Notes: generated from the sequence alone by a model not told the origin. Shown: positions 1 to 5,502, numbered from the stretch's first letter. The stretch is 15,620 nucleotides of DNA from Treponema sp. (GCA_017617145.1 JAFZWX010000063.1:1-15620); one strand, 5' to 3'. A program made the numbers and translations.

Positions 1-263
1 CAAAAGCTGCTTATACAGAATTAAGAAAATTTTTAGTACGGGATGGATATATTCTTTTACAAAGCGAAGTCTTTATGCGAATTACTAATAATCGAAAAGG
101 TGCAGAAAAACATCTGAACCGCATAAAGCACTATATTCCAGACACAGGAACTGTCAGAATTTTAAGATTAACTGAAAAACAGTTCTGTAATATTGGTTTA
201 TACCAGGCAGAAAGAGATTATCAGGAAGAAATTGTCGGTGTAAATGACTATATTTCTTTGTAA
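1..263 (+). CDS. cas2: CRISPR-associated endonuclease Cas2, type II, 5'-truncated by the window edge
   Basis: The reading frame is open from base 3 to the TAA at 261-263 and gives about 86 residues starting KAAYTELRKFLVRDGY. This matches the second half of the first beta-alpha unit of Cas2 (R-K-F-L...DGY then ...Q-S-E-V-F-M-R). The usual C-terminal part follows, with a TEKQF segment and acidic tail as in type II Cas2 proteins. Roughly 20 N-terminal residues, including the first beta strand and its conserved Asp, lie upstream of the window. Cas2 forms the structural core of the Cas1-Cas2 complex that inserts new spacers next to the leader. Cas1 and Cas9 would be expected just upstream. An AT-rich leader-like segment and a 36-bp palindromic repeat follow 2-40 bp after the stop, which is the normal place for a CRISPR array. 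Family recognition is from remembered sequence pattern, not a search. Confidence 0.85.
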   Translation, partial: KAAYTELRKFLVRDGYILLQSEVFMRITNNRKGAEKHLNRIKHYIPDTGTVRILRLTEKQFCNIGLYQAERDYQEEIVGVNDYISL

Positions 264-265
264 AA

Positions 266-336
266 TTGAAAAAATCGTGTTAAAATAAAGAAAAACACAG
301 GTATAACGACCCGCAATTTTTGGAGGGTCGTCAACC
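266..336 (+). CRISPR. Leader-like segment plus first 36-bp CRISPR-like repeat (copy 1)
   Basis: Bases 266-300 are AT-rich and recur at 3097-3131 with 31 of 35 identities, each time directly before a repeat, so they look like a leader. The repeat is 301-336: it starts GTATAACGACCC and ends GGGTCGTCAACC, with ACGACCC and GGGTCGT as a 7-bp inverted repeat around a 12-nt AT-rich loop. Length 36, end palindrome and position behind cas2 fit a type II repeat. Its minus strand (GGTTGACGACCC, then TTATAC at the end) resembles Neisseria/Campylobacter II-C repeats. No second repeat appears about 30 bp further on, so no conventional spacer is present. The next copy is at 1415. Confidence 0.6.
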
Positions 337-613
337 GCAAACAAAGGCATATACAAATGTAACCGTAAACAAAGAAATGACCTGCAGCGACAATCTGCGA
401 TTACGTTCACAGGAAGCTACTTCCAATACTGTCATAACAACAATGAAAAAAGGGTCAAAAGTAAAAATCCTTAAGCTTGGAAATGCCGAAACAATAGACG
501 GTATAAGCAGCAACTGGGTTCAGGTAGAAGTTCTTGCAGGTGCCAAAGATAAAGATGGCAAATCTATAAAAGCCGGAACAATCGGCTGGTGTTATGGCGG
601 GTATCTGGAATAA
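337..613 (+). pseudogene. C-terminal fragment of an SH3-domain protein
   Basis: The frame runs out of repeat copy 1 (a TTG at 320 gives MEGRQPQ) into about 90 residues. These include a bacterial SH3 pattern: NLRLRS, then VITTMKKGSKVKILKLG, SNWVQVEV, and the end GWCYGGYLE. Such SH3 tails are usually the C-terminus of secreted or lipoprotein-anchored proteins in treponemes and are thought to bind cell-wall or protein ligands. No signal peptide, lipobox or plausible ribosome binding site is present, because the 5' part of the gene is missing and the coding sense starts essentially at the repeat edge. I therefore treat it as a gene fragment that may be expressed only if transcribed through the repeat. 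A lipoprotein head of the same general type lies at 5630-5808 on the other strand, though nothing proves the two were one gene. Confidence 0.65.
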
Positions 614-718
614 AAAGATGAAAAAATGTTTATTAATTGGAGGGGCGGCAACCCTGATTCCGTACTAAATCTGTCGCTTAGTACAGTTTATCTGCAGCTA
701 AAAGATGAAAAGAAAAAA
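614..718 (+). other. Gap before the toxin-antitoxin promoter: 16-codon ORF and a small hairpin
   Basis: An ATG at 618 opens a 16-residue frame (MKKCLLIGGAATLIPY) ending at TAA 666-668, possibly the head of a lost gene. GTACTAA at 662-668 and TTAGTAC at 678-684 form a perfect 7-bp inverted repeat with a 9-nt loop. No T-run follows, so it is not a clear terminator. It could be a protein-binding site upstream of the promoter at 719. Confidence 0.3.
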
Positions 719-747
719 TTGACAATAAAAATGGTATCATATATAAT
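719..747 (+). promoter_or_regulatory. Consensus sigma-70 promoter of the PIN/RHH toxin-antitoxin pair
   Basis: TTGACA at 719-724, a 17-bp spacer and TATAAT at 742-747 are all exact consensus. The ATG of the PIN gene is at 757, so transcription should begin about 3 nt upstream of it. There is no ribosome binding site, so the toxin message is probably leaderless or nearly so. Confidence 0.8.
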
Positions 748-756
748 ACTATAAGA

Positions 757-1179
757 ATGAAACAGAAAATAGTAATCGATACAAATGTCATTCTTTCTGC
801 TTTACAAAGCAACAAGGGAAAGTCATTTGAATTGATTTCCAAAATCGGAAATGACTTATTTGATTTTGCACTTTCAGTTCCTTTGGTTCTGGAGTACGAA
901 GCAATCTTAAAAAGTCATTTGAACAAAACAATTTTTACAGATTCCGACATAAATGATTTTATAGATTATCTTTGTGCAGTCGGAATCAAGACAAAGATTT
1001 TTTATTTGTGGCGGCCATATTTGAAAGATCCATTCGATGACCATGTTCTCGAAGTGGCAATCAATTCAAATGCAGATGCCATCGTCACATATAATAAAAA
1101 AGACTTTCAGGAAGCTCAAACTTTAGGAATGAAGATATTAACTCCAAAAGAATTTTTGGATGAAATGCAGGAGGTATAA
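757..1179 (+). CDS. PIN-domain ribonuclease, toxin of a toxin-antitoxin pair
   Basis: A 140-residue protein with the PIN fold of the putative toxin-antitoxin PIN family (Pfam PF13470 type). The N-terminal IDTNVILSAL carries the first metal-binding Asp (D9). Acidic residues follow in the centre (ILKSHL, then DPFDDHVLEVA), and NADAIVTYNKKDF carries the last conserved Asp. PIN toxins are Mg-dependent RNases that cut tRNA, rRNA or mRNA and stop growth. The gene starts right behind an exact-consensus promoter with almost no leader. Its stop (1177-1179) is 1 bp from the ATG of the RHH gene, so the order is toxin first, antitoxin second. It lies entirely inside the block between repeat copies 1 and 2 and seems intact. 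The RNA target cannot be told from sequence. Confidence 0.85.
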   Translation: MKQKIVIDTNVILSALQSNKGKSFELISKIGNDLFDFALSVPLVLEYEAILKSHLNKTIFTDSDINDFIDYLCAVGIKTKIFYLWRPYLKDPFDDHVLEVAINSNADAIVTYNKKDFQEAQTLGMKILTPKEFLDEMQEV

Positions 1180-1180
1180 G

Positions 1181-1414
1181 ATGAGTTCATTAAGCCTTAG
1201 ATTACCAGATTCTTATCACACAGCTGTAAAAGAAATTGCAGTACAGGATAATATCTCAATCAATCAGTTTATCGTGTCTGCAGTCGCCGAAAAAATTGCA
1301 GCTTTTGAAACTCAGCACTATCTCGAAAACAGAGCTCAGCAGGCTTCAAAAGATAAATTCAATGCCGTCCTTGCAAAAGTTCCTTCCACAGAACCAGCAG
1401 ACTATGACAAATAA
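1181..1414 (+). CDS. Ribbon-helix-helix antitoxin (HicB/Arc-like DNA-binding domain)
   Basis: A 77-residue protein starting MSSLSLRLPDSYHTAVKEIA. The pattern is a short beta strand (SLSLRLP), a first helix, and the turn DNISINQFIVSAVAEKI, typical of RHH antitoxins that dimerise and bind operator DNA. The C-terminal tail is charged and probably wraps the PIN toxin. The start at 1181 is chosen because GGAGG (1170-1174) lies 6 nt upstream; an ATG at 1160 would overlap the toxin and has no such site. Co-transcription from the promoter at 719 and autoregulation are likely. The stop TAA (1412-1414) touches the first base of repeat copy 2, with no spacer at all. Confidence 0.82.
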   Translation: MSSLSLRLPDSYHTAVKEIAVQDNISINQFIVSAVAEKIAAFETQHYLENRAQQASKDKFNAVLAKVPSTEPADYDK

Positions 1415-1450
1415 ATATAATGATCCGCAATTTTTAGAGGATCGTCAACC
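1415..1450 (+). repeat. 36-bp CRISPR-like repeat, copy 2 (diverged, structure conserved)
   Basis: Alignment to copy 1 over all 36 positions shows changes in both stem arms: GACC became GATC on the left and GGTC became GATC on the right. Pairing is kept by a compensatory change. The stop codons of convergent reading frames touch it on both sides (1412-1414 plus, 1451-1453 minus). Confidence 0.85.
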
Positions 1451-1715
1451 TTATGAAACCCTAACATAAAAAGTCTTGCTGCCGCTTCCCTGCTTTTTTA
1501 GTTTTCCAGAATCGCAAAGCTGCTTCAGGGCTTTTTCTATAGTCTGGCGGGCTAAGCTTCCTGTATGTCGCTTTTTGTAAATTTTCCAAGACGGGTACCT
1601 GTTACTTTTTCAACCATTTCGAGGGCAGAAATTTTTTCATCAATAAGATTAAGCCGTTCTTCAAAATCGCGGTAGGCAGAAAGGATAAAGCTTTGAATAA
1701 TTAAAACTTCGCATC
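1451..1715 (-). pseudogene. Frameshifted C-terminal remnant, Fic-like winged-helix region
   Basis: On the minus strand, one frame reads SFILSAYRDFEERLNLIDEK, continues through LGKFTKSDIQEA, and stops at TAG 1552-1554. Another frame takes over with ARQTIEKALKQLCDSGKLKK, GSGSKTFYVRVS and the TAA at 1451-1453. Joined, these make a helical linker plus a winged-helix C-terminus like those at the end of some Fic-domain proteins. The catalytic Fic part is absent, a 1-2 nt frameshift separates the two halves, and there is no start. The final stop codon directly abuts repeat copy 2. The Fic assignment is tentative; the winged-helix look is stronger. Confidence 0.5.
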
Positions 1716-1717
1716 TC

Positions 1718-1843
1718 CTACCAAAGTCCTACTTCTCCTATTTTAAAAGTAAAAATAGGAGAAGTCAATAAAATGACGAAAAGAAAATCCCACACCAGAT
1801 TTATATCCGATAATAATTGAAATTGTTTTGATGTAATGTTCAT
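1718..1843 (-). CDS. 41-residue ORF downstream of the phosphodiesterase, probably a broken gene head
   Basis: The frame starts MNITSKQFQLLSDINLVWDF and stops at TAG 1718-1720. An AAGGAG ribosome binding site (1855-1860) overlaps the stop codon of the phosphodiesterase gene, 11 nt before the ATG, so the two were probably an operon. The first 24 residues look like the N-terminus of a normal small protein; I do not recognise the family with confidence. From about residue 27 the sequence is encoded by a perfect 14-bp inverted repeat (1731-1765), which seems to have interrupted the gene. Likely a non-functional head fragment. Confidence 0.4.
   Translation of the reverse strand: MNITSKQFQLLSDINLVWDFLFVILLTSPIFTFKIGEVGLW
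1731..1765. repeat. Perfect 14-bp inverted repeat (hairpin)
   Basis: ACTTCTCCTATTTT (1731-1744) and AAAATAGGAGAAGT (1752-1765) are exact reverse complements around a 7-nt loop. The inner part of the stem is A/T only. It could act as a bidirectional terminator for the convergent transcripts, or be the scar of a small palindromic insertion. A related motif, CTCCTAC, occurs just before it. Confidence 0.7.
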
Positions 1844-1858
1844 AGTTTTTAATTCTCC

Positions 1859-3046
1859 TTATATATCAATCACAATCAACGGAATTGTCATTTCTTCTTT
1901 TGTGAGGCCTGCATGTTCACCTGGCATTTGTTGCGCTTCATAATGAGTTTTCAAAATTGATTTTTCGGATATCGCAAAGGCAACAAAATCACCAATCATA
2001 CCAGACAAATCCCGATGCATTTTCCCAATTCCAAAAACTTTATTTTCCAAAACTTCTTCTCTTGTCATCAAAAGAAAATCATCACCAAAAGTTTTCTGAA
2101 AAAGGGCGGGGAAATTTTCCTTGCACTCGTCCTTTACAAAAAGATTGATTGTGCGAGGTTCCAGTGAAGGCAGACGCACAAGACAATTCATAATTTCGGG
2201 GTAATCAAGAATACAAAGATTTTTACTGTCCATGTGGCCGTGATCCGCAATGATAAAAAGCTGAGTGTCAGAAAGCTCTGAGGCAAACTGTTCTATCTGC
2301 TTTTCAAGAGAAAGCATGATTTCGTGCGTGTTTTTGCTGAATGTGCCAGTTGAATGCATTGTAGAATCCGGTTCATTCCAGTATGCGTAAATAAATTTTT
2401 TGTCTGGTTTATTACAAAGCGTTTTTATCCGCTCTAAAATTGCATCTAAAGTTTGAGGGAACGGCGGTTGGAAAGGCATAGAAAAATAGGCTTTTCCGCC
2501 GGCCTCGTTAATCTGTTCGACAATTGATTTATATGGAGTGAATGTAAAGCCACAATGAAAATCTGCAGCCGGAACATTTTTATTCAGAGAATCATAAGTC
2601 CAGACTGATTTACCCTGAGCATCGACCTTAGGTTTTGCCCCCTGCTTTTCATTCAGTTGTTCATTATTTCGGAATACGGTAACATTCTTGGTGAGTTTGG
2701 GATAATAAATGTCCCAGCCAAGCCAGCCATGTTCATTTGGATACAAGCCGCTCATTACCGATGTTGTAGCCGCAACGGTTGTAGGAGGATACACAGATTC
2801 AAAAGACCCCACGACATGTGAACGGAAAAATCCATCAGGTGCAAGATGCTTTTCCAGAATAGAAGTTCCAAGCGCATCAAGAAGAAGTACAACTATATTT
2901 TTGTGATTTCCAGTCAGATATTTGTCTGCCAATGGGAGCGTGTTTGCCAATGTTTTACACCCAAACTTTTTGAGCATTGAGTTTGCGAAATTTACAAGAC
3001 AGTTGTTGTAATCTGGGAATTTTGTAAGTAATAGTTTTTTGTCCAT
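1859..3046 (-). CDS. Alkaline-phosphatase-superfamily phosphodiesterase / nucleotide pyrophosphatase
   Basis: A 395-residue protein of the type I phosphodiesterase/nucleotide pyrophosphatase family (PF01663). The metal and nucleophile motifs appear in family order: VVLLLDALG (first Asp ligand), YPPTTVAATTSVMSGLYP (nucleophile Thr), YWNEPDSTMH (Asp/His ligands), FIIADHGHMD (Asp-His) and PGEHAG (last His ligand). Members hydrolyse phosphodiester or pyrophosphate bonds with two Zn ions; the substrate here is unknown. No signal peptide or membrane segment is visible, so it is probably cytoplasmic. The start at 3046 has no ribosome binding site, but TATGAT (3058-3063, minus) lies about 11 nt upstream, so the mRNA leader may be very short. 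It appears intact and fills most of the block between repeat copies 2 and 3. Confidence 0.85.
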   Translation of the reverse strand: MDKKLLLTKFPDYNNCLVNFANSMLKKFGCKTLANTLPLADKYLTGNHKNIVVLLLDALGTSILEKHLAPDGFFRSHVVGSFESVYPPTTVAATTSVMSGLYPNEHGWLGWDIYYPKLTKNVTVFRNNEQLNEKQGAKPKVDAQGKSVWTYDSLNKNVPAADFHCGFTFTPYKSIVEQINEAGGKAYFSMPFQPPFPQTLDAILERIKTLCNKPDKKFIYAYWNEPDSTMHSTGTFSKNTHEIMLSLEKQIEQFASELSDTQLFIIADHGHMDSKNLCILDYPEIMNCLVRLPSLEPRTINLFVKDECKENFPALFQKTFGDDFLLMTREEVLENKVFGIGKMHRDLSGMIGDFVAFAISEKSILKTHYEAQQMPGEHAGLTKEEMTIPLIVIDI

Positions 3047-3096
3047 TTCTAAAAACTATCATAGGAGTGGGTGTTGTTCAAGCAGTACTAACCCGA

Positions 3097-3131
3097 TTGA
3101 GAAAAACGTGTTAAAATAAAGAGATACACAG
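3097..3131 (+). other. Second copy of the leader-like segment
   Basis: This matches 266-300 at 31 of 35 positions (shared core CGTGTTAAAATAAAGA, end ACACAG) and, as there, abuts a 36-bp repeat. The leader and repeat together form a 71-bp module present twice, 2.8 kb apart. The other six repeats lack it. Confidence 0.75.
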
Positions 3132-3167
3132 GTATAACGACCAGCAATTTTTGAAGGGTCGTCAACC
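3132..3167 (+). repeat. 36-bp CRISPR-like repeat, copy 3
   Basis: Starts GTATAACGACCAGC and ends AAGGGTCGTCAACC. It is identical over 36 bp to copies 5 and 6 and differs from copy 4 by one base, so I take it as the consensus. Stem ACGACC/GGTCGT. Confidence 0.92.
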
Positions 3168-3240
3168 TGAACTCTAAATGAGAATACTGTGCTTTTAATT
3201 TTTTAAGTTGTTCCTTATTCGCTATCGGAAGCATATTCCC

Positions 3241-3268
3241 TTGACTTTTCCTCACAATATGTTATTAT
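3241..3268 (+). promoter_or_regulatory. Sigma-70 promoter for a probable non-coding RNA
   Basis: TTGACT at 3241-3246, a 16-bp spacer and TATTAT at 3263-3268. The predicted start near 3275 falls at the foot of a long stem-loop. No reading frame of meaningful length begins downstream on this strand. Confidence 0.55.
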
Positions 3269-3274
3269 GTACAT

Positions 3275-3404
3275 AGTTACACGGATAACCTTCGACCCCT
3301 ACTTGGTTGTCGGGCAAACGAAGTGTAATCACAGAAAGGTTTTTCAGACACGTCATTTTGAATGTAAAACTTTACGGTGCGTGCTTTGCGTAAAGAATCC
3401 TTTC
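3275..3404 (+). ncRNA. Candidate structured small RNA, family unknown
   Basis: The transcript expected from the promoter at 3241 begins with TTACAC (3277-3282), which pairs with GTGTAA (3323-3328). TTCG (3291-3294) pairs with CGAA (3319-3322), and CGAC/GTCG (3293-3296, 3309-3312) offers an alternative inner helix. AACCTT near 3287 could pair with AAGGTT near 3336, suggesting a second fold or pseudoknot. A 3' hairpin, CTTTACG/CGTAAAG (3370-3376, 3389-3395), follows, but without a clear T-run. I do not recognise an Rfam family. It does not carry an anti-repeat to the 36-bp repeat, so it is not an obvious tracrRNA. It lies tail to tail with the BECR toxin gene, so an antisense role at that gene's 3' end is possible. 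The extent is approximate. Confidence 0.4.
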
Positions 3405-3854
3405 TTAATCTTCTTCATAACTAGTCACTATCCACCTATTTGACCTAACCTTTTTATTATCAACATTATAACCATTTCTTATTCCTAATTTATAATTTTT
3501 GTACTTAATATTTATATTCTGCATCTTTTTAAGGTCTTTCTTTTTGGGGTTATCAAAAGTTCCATTTTTAATTATTTCTGGAATAAGGTTTACGTCAAAT
3601 GTCGGGTGTTTATCTAGTATATGAGAAAGCCCAAATCCTTTATGTTTTTTTGCATCCGTTACTTTACCCCATACAACATCAATATCGCCTAATTCTTTAT
3701 GATTAAATGCTCCTGTAACTTGTCCTGCTTTTTCTGTAATTACTTTTCTCACAGCCTTTATCCCACTATAATATCCTTCATAACTTTCCCCAAACTCTGA
3801 AACAGGTAAACTCTCATTTAATTTTAAACCACTTGGAACTGTTTCACTTATCAT
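3405..3854 (-). CDS. BECR-fold RNase-like toxin domain (phage MuF-type C-terminal module)
   Basis: A 149-residue frame. The first ~60 residues are a linker (VPSGLKLNESLPVSEFGES). A nuclease-like domain follows: LGDIDVVWGKV, GFGLSHILDKHP (invariant His), IPEIIKNG, a Lys-rich strand, and the terminal RWIVTSYEED. This order matches barnase/EndoU/colicin E5-D/RelE-like domains at the C-termini of phage MuF proteins and contact-dependent toxins, which cut RNA. The reading frame is open about 45 bases upstream of the ATG (3852-3854) as a Gly/Arg-rich stretch and has no ribosome binding site, so it is probably the detached tip of a larger toxin. No immunity gene is evident directly downstream, where the candidate ncRNA lies. 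A homologous C-terminus occurs at 5194-5483. Whether it is expressed is unknown. Confidence 0.65.
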   Translation of the reverse strand: MISETVPSGLKLNESLPVSEFGESYEGYYSGIKAVRKVITEKAGQVTGAFNHKELGDIDVVWGKVTDAKKHKGFGLSHILDKHPTFDVNLIPEIIKNGTFDNPKKKDLKKMQNINIKYKNYKLGIRNGYNVDNKKVRSNRWIVTSYEED

Positions 3855-3892
3855 TCCTCTTAAACCAGCACTTGCACCTCTGCCGCCCCTTG

Positions 3893-3963
3893 TTACTCCT
3901 CCGCTTTTTCACATAATTCAAGATACATTTCTCGTTCTTCTGGAGAAAGTTTATCAAGTTTAT
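3893..3963 (-). pseudogene. 22-residue gene tail abutting repeat copy 4
   Basis: The minus strand leaving repeat 4 reads KLDKLSPEEREMYLELCEKA and stops at TAA 3893-3895. It has the composition of a real helical C-terminus. The BECR frame begins a few bases later in a different phase, so the tail is either a frameshifted upstream part of that toxin or an unrelated fragment cut at the repeat. Confidence 0.4.
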
Positions 3964-3999
3964 GTATAACGACCAGCAATTTTTTAAGGGTCGTCAACC
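3964..3999 (+). repeat. 36-bp CRISPR-like repeat, copy 4
   Basis: One difference from copy 3 (TTTTTT before AAGGG in place of TTTTTG). Truncated reading frames leave it on both sides: minus-strand to the left, plus-strand to the right. Confidence 0.92.
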
Positions 4000-4473
4000 T
4001 TTAAAAAGTATTTAGGAACACCAATTAACACTCCTAACGGAAAGGTAAAGCTGGGTGAAAATCAGTTTGAGAAACTGAAAAAAAAGAACCGGCAGGATTT
4101 AATCGGTGCTATTCATGACACCCTTGCAGACCCATGTTTCATTGCAGAAGAAAAAGGTGGCACCACTTTGTACGTGAAGTCGTTTATCAAAAACGATGAG
4201 CAGAAAAACATAATGTCGGTGGTAATCAAACGTGACGGATTAAACATTTCTATCAGCACTCATGAAGAAAGGGAAAGTCAGATTTTAAACAAAATAAAAA
4301 AAGCTGGCGTTCTCATGGAGACAGCCAGCGACGACGGCACTGTACACGATGAACGTGTAGCCGATACAACTCGCGTTGTTTCCTTAACTATAACAGATGA
4401 AGAACTAAAAGTCAAATCAATTTTGTATAACGACCAGCAATTTTTGAAGGGTCGTCAACCTTATCAGTTCTGA
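4000..4473 (+). pseudogene. PBECR3-like phage nuclease fragment fused in frame to repeat copy 5
   Basis: The frame opens at the base after repeat 4 with KKYLGTPINTPNGK, followed by KLGENQFEKLKKKNRQDLIG, IHDTLADPC and LYVKSFI. It continues with the STHEER and ILNKIKKA segments, the pattern of phage barnase-EndoU-colicin-RelE-like nuclease domains. There is no ATG; the only in-frame start is a TTG at 4168 in the middle of the domain. After ESQILNKIKKAGVL the domain runs into repeat copy 5, which is read as YNDQQFLKGRQP before the TGA at 4471-4473. So the domain is preserved almost whole, but its N-terminal carrier is missing and its C-terminus is repeat-encoded. Known relatives are the C-terminal toxic tips of phage head-morphogenesis (MuF) proteins. 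Probably silent unless transcribed from upstream. Confidence 0.6.
4425..4460 (+). repeat. 36-bp CRISPR-like repeat, copy 5
   Basis: Identical to copy 3. It is read in frame as the last residues (YNDQQFLKGRQP) of the nuclease fragment at 4000-4473, so it contributes coding sequence. Confidence 0.93.
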
Positions 4474-4726
4474 TTTAAGAACTAATGTTGATAACAAAAA
4501 CGGAATAGGTGACTTGTTTGACGCTATGTCCAACGGTTTGATTTCAAATGGGTATTTTCACAAACAGGAGTATTGGAATAAAAATAGTGGTATATTCAAA
4601 GATTTGCTTATAAGGGTTGAATCATTTGCACACTTCGGAGAAGCAAGAGGTTGTGGTGGAATAAAACTCGATTTTATGAAAGAATGTTTTTCAACAGCAT
4701 ATAAGATTTATGAGGATTTGTTATGA
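4461..4726 (+). pseudogene. C-terminal fragment of a phage MuF-type structural/processing protein
   Basis: The frame opens at the right edge of repeat 5 and reads LISSDLRTNVDNKNGIGDLF, then DAMSNGLISNGY, HKQEYWNKNSG, ESFAHFGEARGCGG and CFSTAYKIYEDLL. The last part has the Glu-x-Phe-Ala...Ala, then F-x-x-A-Y pattern seen at the C-terminus of peptidase-like domains in phage MuF proteins. The N-terminal part, with any HExxH zinc motif, is absent. A TTG at 4514 is the only start-like codon. The stop TGA (4724-4726) overlaps the ATG of the next gene (4723) by 4 bp, so the original gene pair was translationally coupled. Confidence 0.5.
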
Positions 4727-5007
4727 GTAATTTGATTCCAGATTTCACAGAAAAATATTATGATTTTGAACTCAAGTTCGGAAGATTATTTTATCTTGCT
4801 CCAGACTGTTCGCTATTTTGTTATGAAAGTAAGACTGACAAAAAAACTTACCAGATTACAGGTAATGTCAGCAAGGGTGACTTTGAAAATCTCTATCGAA
4901 AAAGCCTTGAAGATGATAAAGATTATGTTCTTGAATATGTCAAAAAGAATGGCAAGGTTCTTGATGATAAACAGGAAGTTGATGAAGATTTGGAGGTTGT
5001 CTATTAA
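4723..5007 (+). CDS. Small acidic hypothetical protein, possible immunity partner
   Basis: A 94-residue soluble protein starting MSNLIPDFTEKYYDFELKFG and ending in an acidic tail (DDKQEVDEDLEVVY). I do not recognise the family. It overlaps the preceding phage-module gene by the ATGA arrangement. Small acidic proteins encoded right after a toxin module are often its immunity protein. That role is inferred from context only, and the preceding fragment shows no clear toxin active site. Start ATG 4723 is supported by the overlap and the absence of another start. The gene appears whole. Confidence 0.55.
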   Translation: MSNLIPDFTEKYYDFELKFGRLFYLAPDCSLFCYESKTDKKTYQITGNVSKGDFENLYRKSLEDDKDYVLEYVKKNGKVLDDKQEVDEDLEVVY

Positions 5008-5011
5008 ATAA

Positions 5012-5119
5012 GTCTGTTTTACAGTTTGCGAAATAGACGAAAACAGAGAAAAATGCAAGGTTGAATCCAAATACGCATTTAATACAATTACATCAGATAA
5101 TGTAAAATCAAAGGTGTAA
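5012..5119 (+). pseudogene. Short gene-tail remnant
   Basis: The frame reads VCFTVCEIDENREKCKVESK, then YAFNTITSDNVKSKV, stop TAA 5117-5119. It is protein-like but has no start and begins right after a stop. An ATG at 5120 then opens a 29-residue frame that runs through repeat copy 6 (YNDQQFLKGRQP again). Family not recognised. Confidence 0.3.
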
Positions 5120-5157
5120 ATGCAGATTTGGAAATATACAAGGAAATACACAATTGT

Positions 5158-5193
5158 GTATAACGACCAGCAATTTTTGAAGGGTCGTCAACC
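5158..5193 (+). repeat. 36-bp CRISPR-like repeat, copy 6
   Basis: Identical to copies 3 and 5. A minus-strand toxin fragment enters it from the right and reads it as VDDPSKIAGRYT. Confidence 0.93.
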
Positions 5194-5483
5194 TCAAAGC
5201 TTAATTTGACTTTTGGTGCAGAATGGATTATTATTTCATCAGAGAGAAGGTTTTCAGACCTATTCGTGTCTGGAGTAAAAGTGGCAGCGTACGCTATGGT
5301 GTCATTTGTTTCCTTTTCTTCATTTCTTTTAAATGAAGTCACTATAAAATTATCAGTTGTAACATACTTTCCGTTTTCACGATACCCTTTGTTTAATCCT
5401 ACAATCCAATCTTTATAAATCAAATCACACCCATTATGTGTTGGTTCATACATTCCTTTTTCATCTTGTATAACAACACGCAA
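5194..5483 (-). pseudogene. C-terminal fragment of a second BECR-type toxin, caught between repeats 7 and 6
   Basis: The minus-strand frame begins inside repeat 7 and reads VIQDEKGMYEPTHNGCD, YKDWIVGLNKGYRENGK, TDNFIVTSFKRNEE, then a polar tail. The stretch YKDWIVGLNKGY...TDNFIVTSF aligns with YKNYKLGIRNGY...SNRWIVTSY at the end of the toxin at 3405-3854, so the two are paralogues. The catalytic His part of the domain is missing. The frame continues through repeat 6 and ends at 5088. At 274 bp this is the shortest block between repeats, and coding sense touches both repeats. Confidence 0.6.
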
Positions 5484-5502
5484 TTATTGAAGGGCGTCAA
5501 CC
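5468..5502 (+). repeat. 35-bp CRISPR-like repeat, copy 7 (degenerate)
   Basis: Starts GTATAACAACACGC and ends AAGGGCGTCAACC. One base is lost from the right arm and several from the left arm are changed, so the stem is weakened. The loop is also altered (ATTATT). It supplies the TGA stop (5497-5499, minus) of the fragment at 5497-5661. Confidence 0.8.

Noticed and set aside
337..410. Conventional CRISPR spacer array after copy 1
   Set aside because: No second repeat lies within 100 bp, and the sequence is coding (SH3 domain).
629..652. A ninth, degenerate repeat half (TTGGAGGGGCGGCAACC)
   Set aside because: It resembles the 3' half of copy 1 at 16-18 positions, but the left arm is absent and the same bases read as a plausible protein start (MKKCLLIGGAATL). 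Could be chance.
662..684. Rho-independent terminator
   Set aside because: Perfect 7-bp hairpin but AT-rich stem and no T-run after it.
3275..3404. tracrRNA for the type II system
   Set aside because: It contains no stretch complementary to the repeat as transcribed on the minus strand (nothing like GAAGGGTCGTCAAC followed by hairpins).
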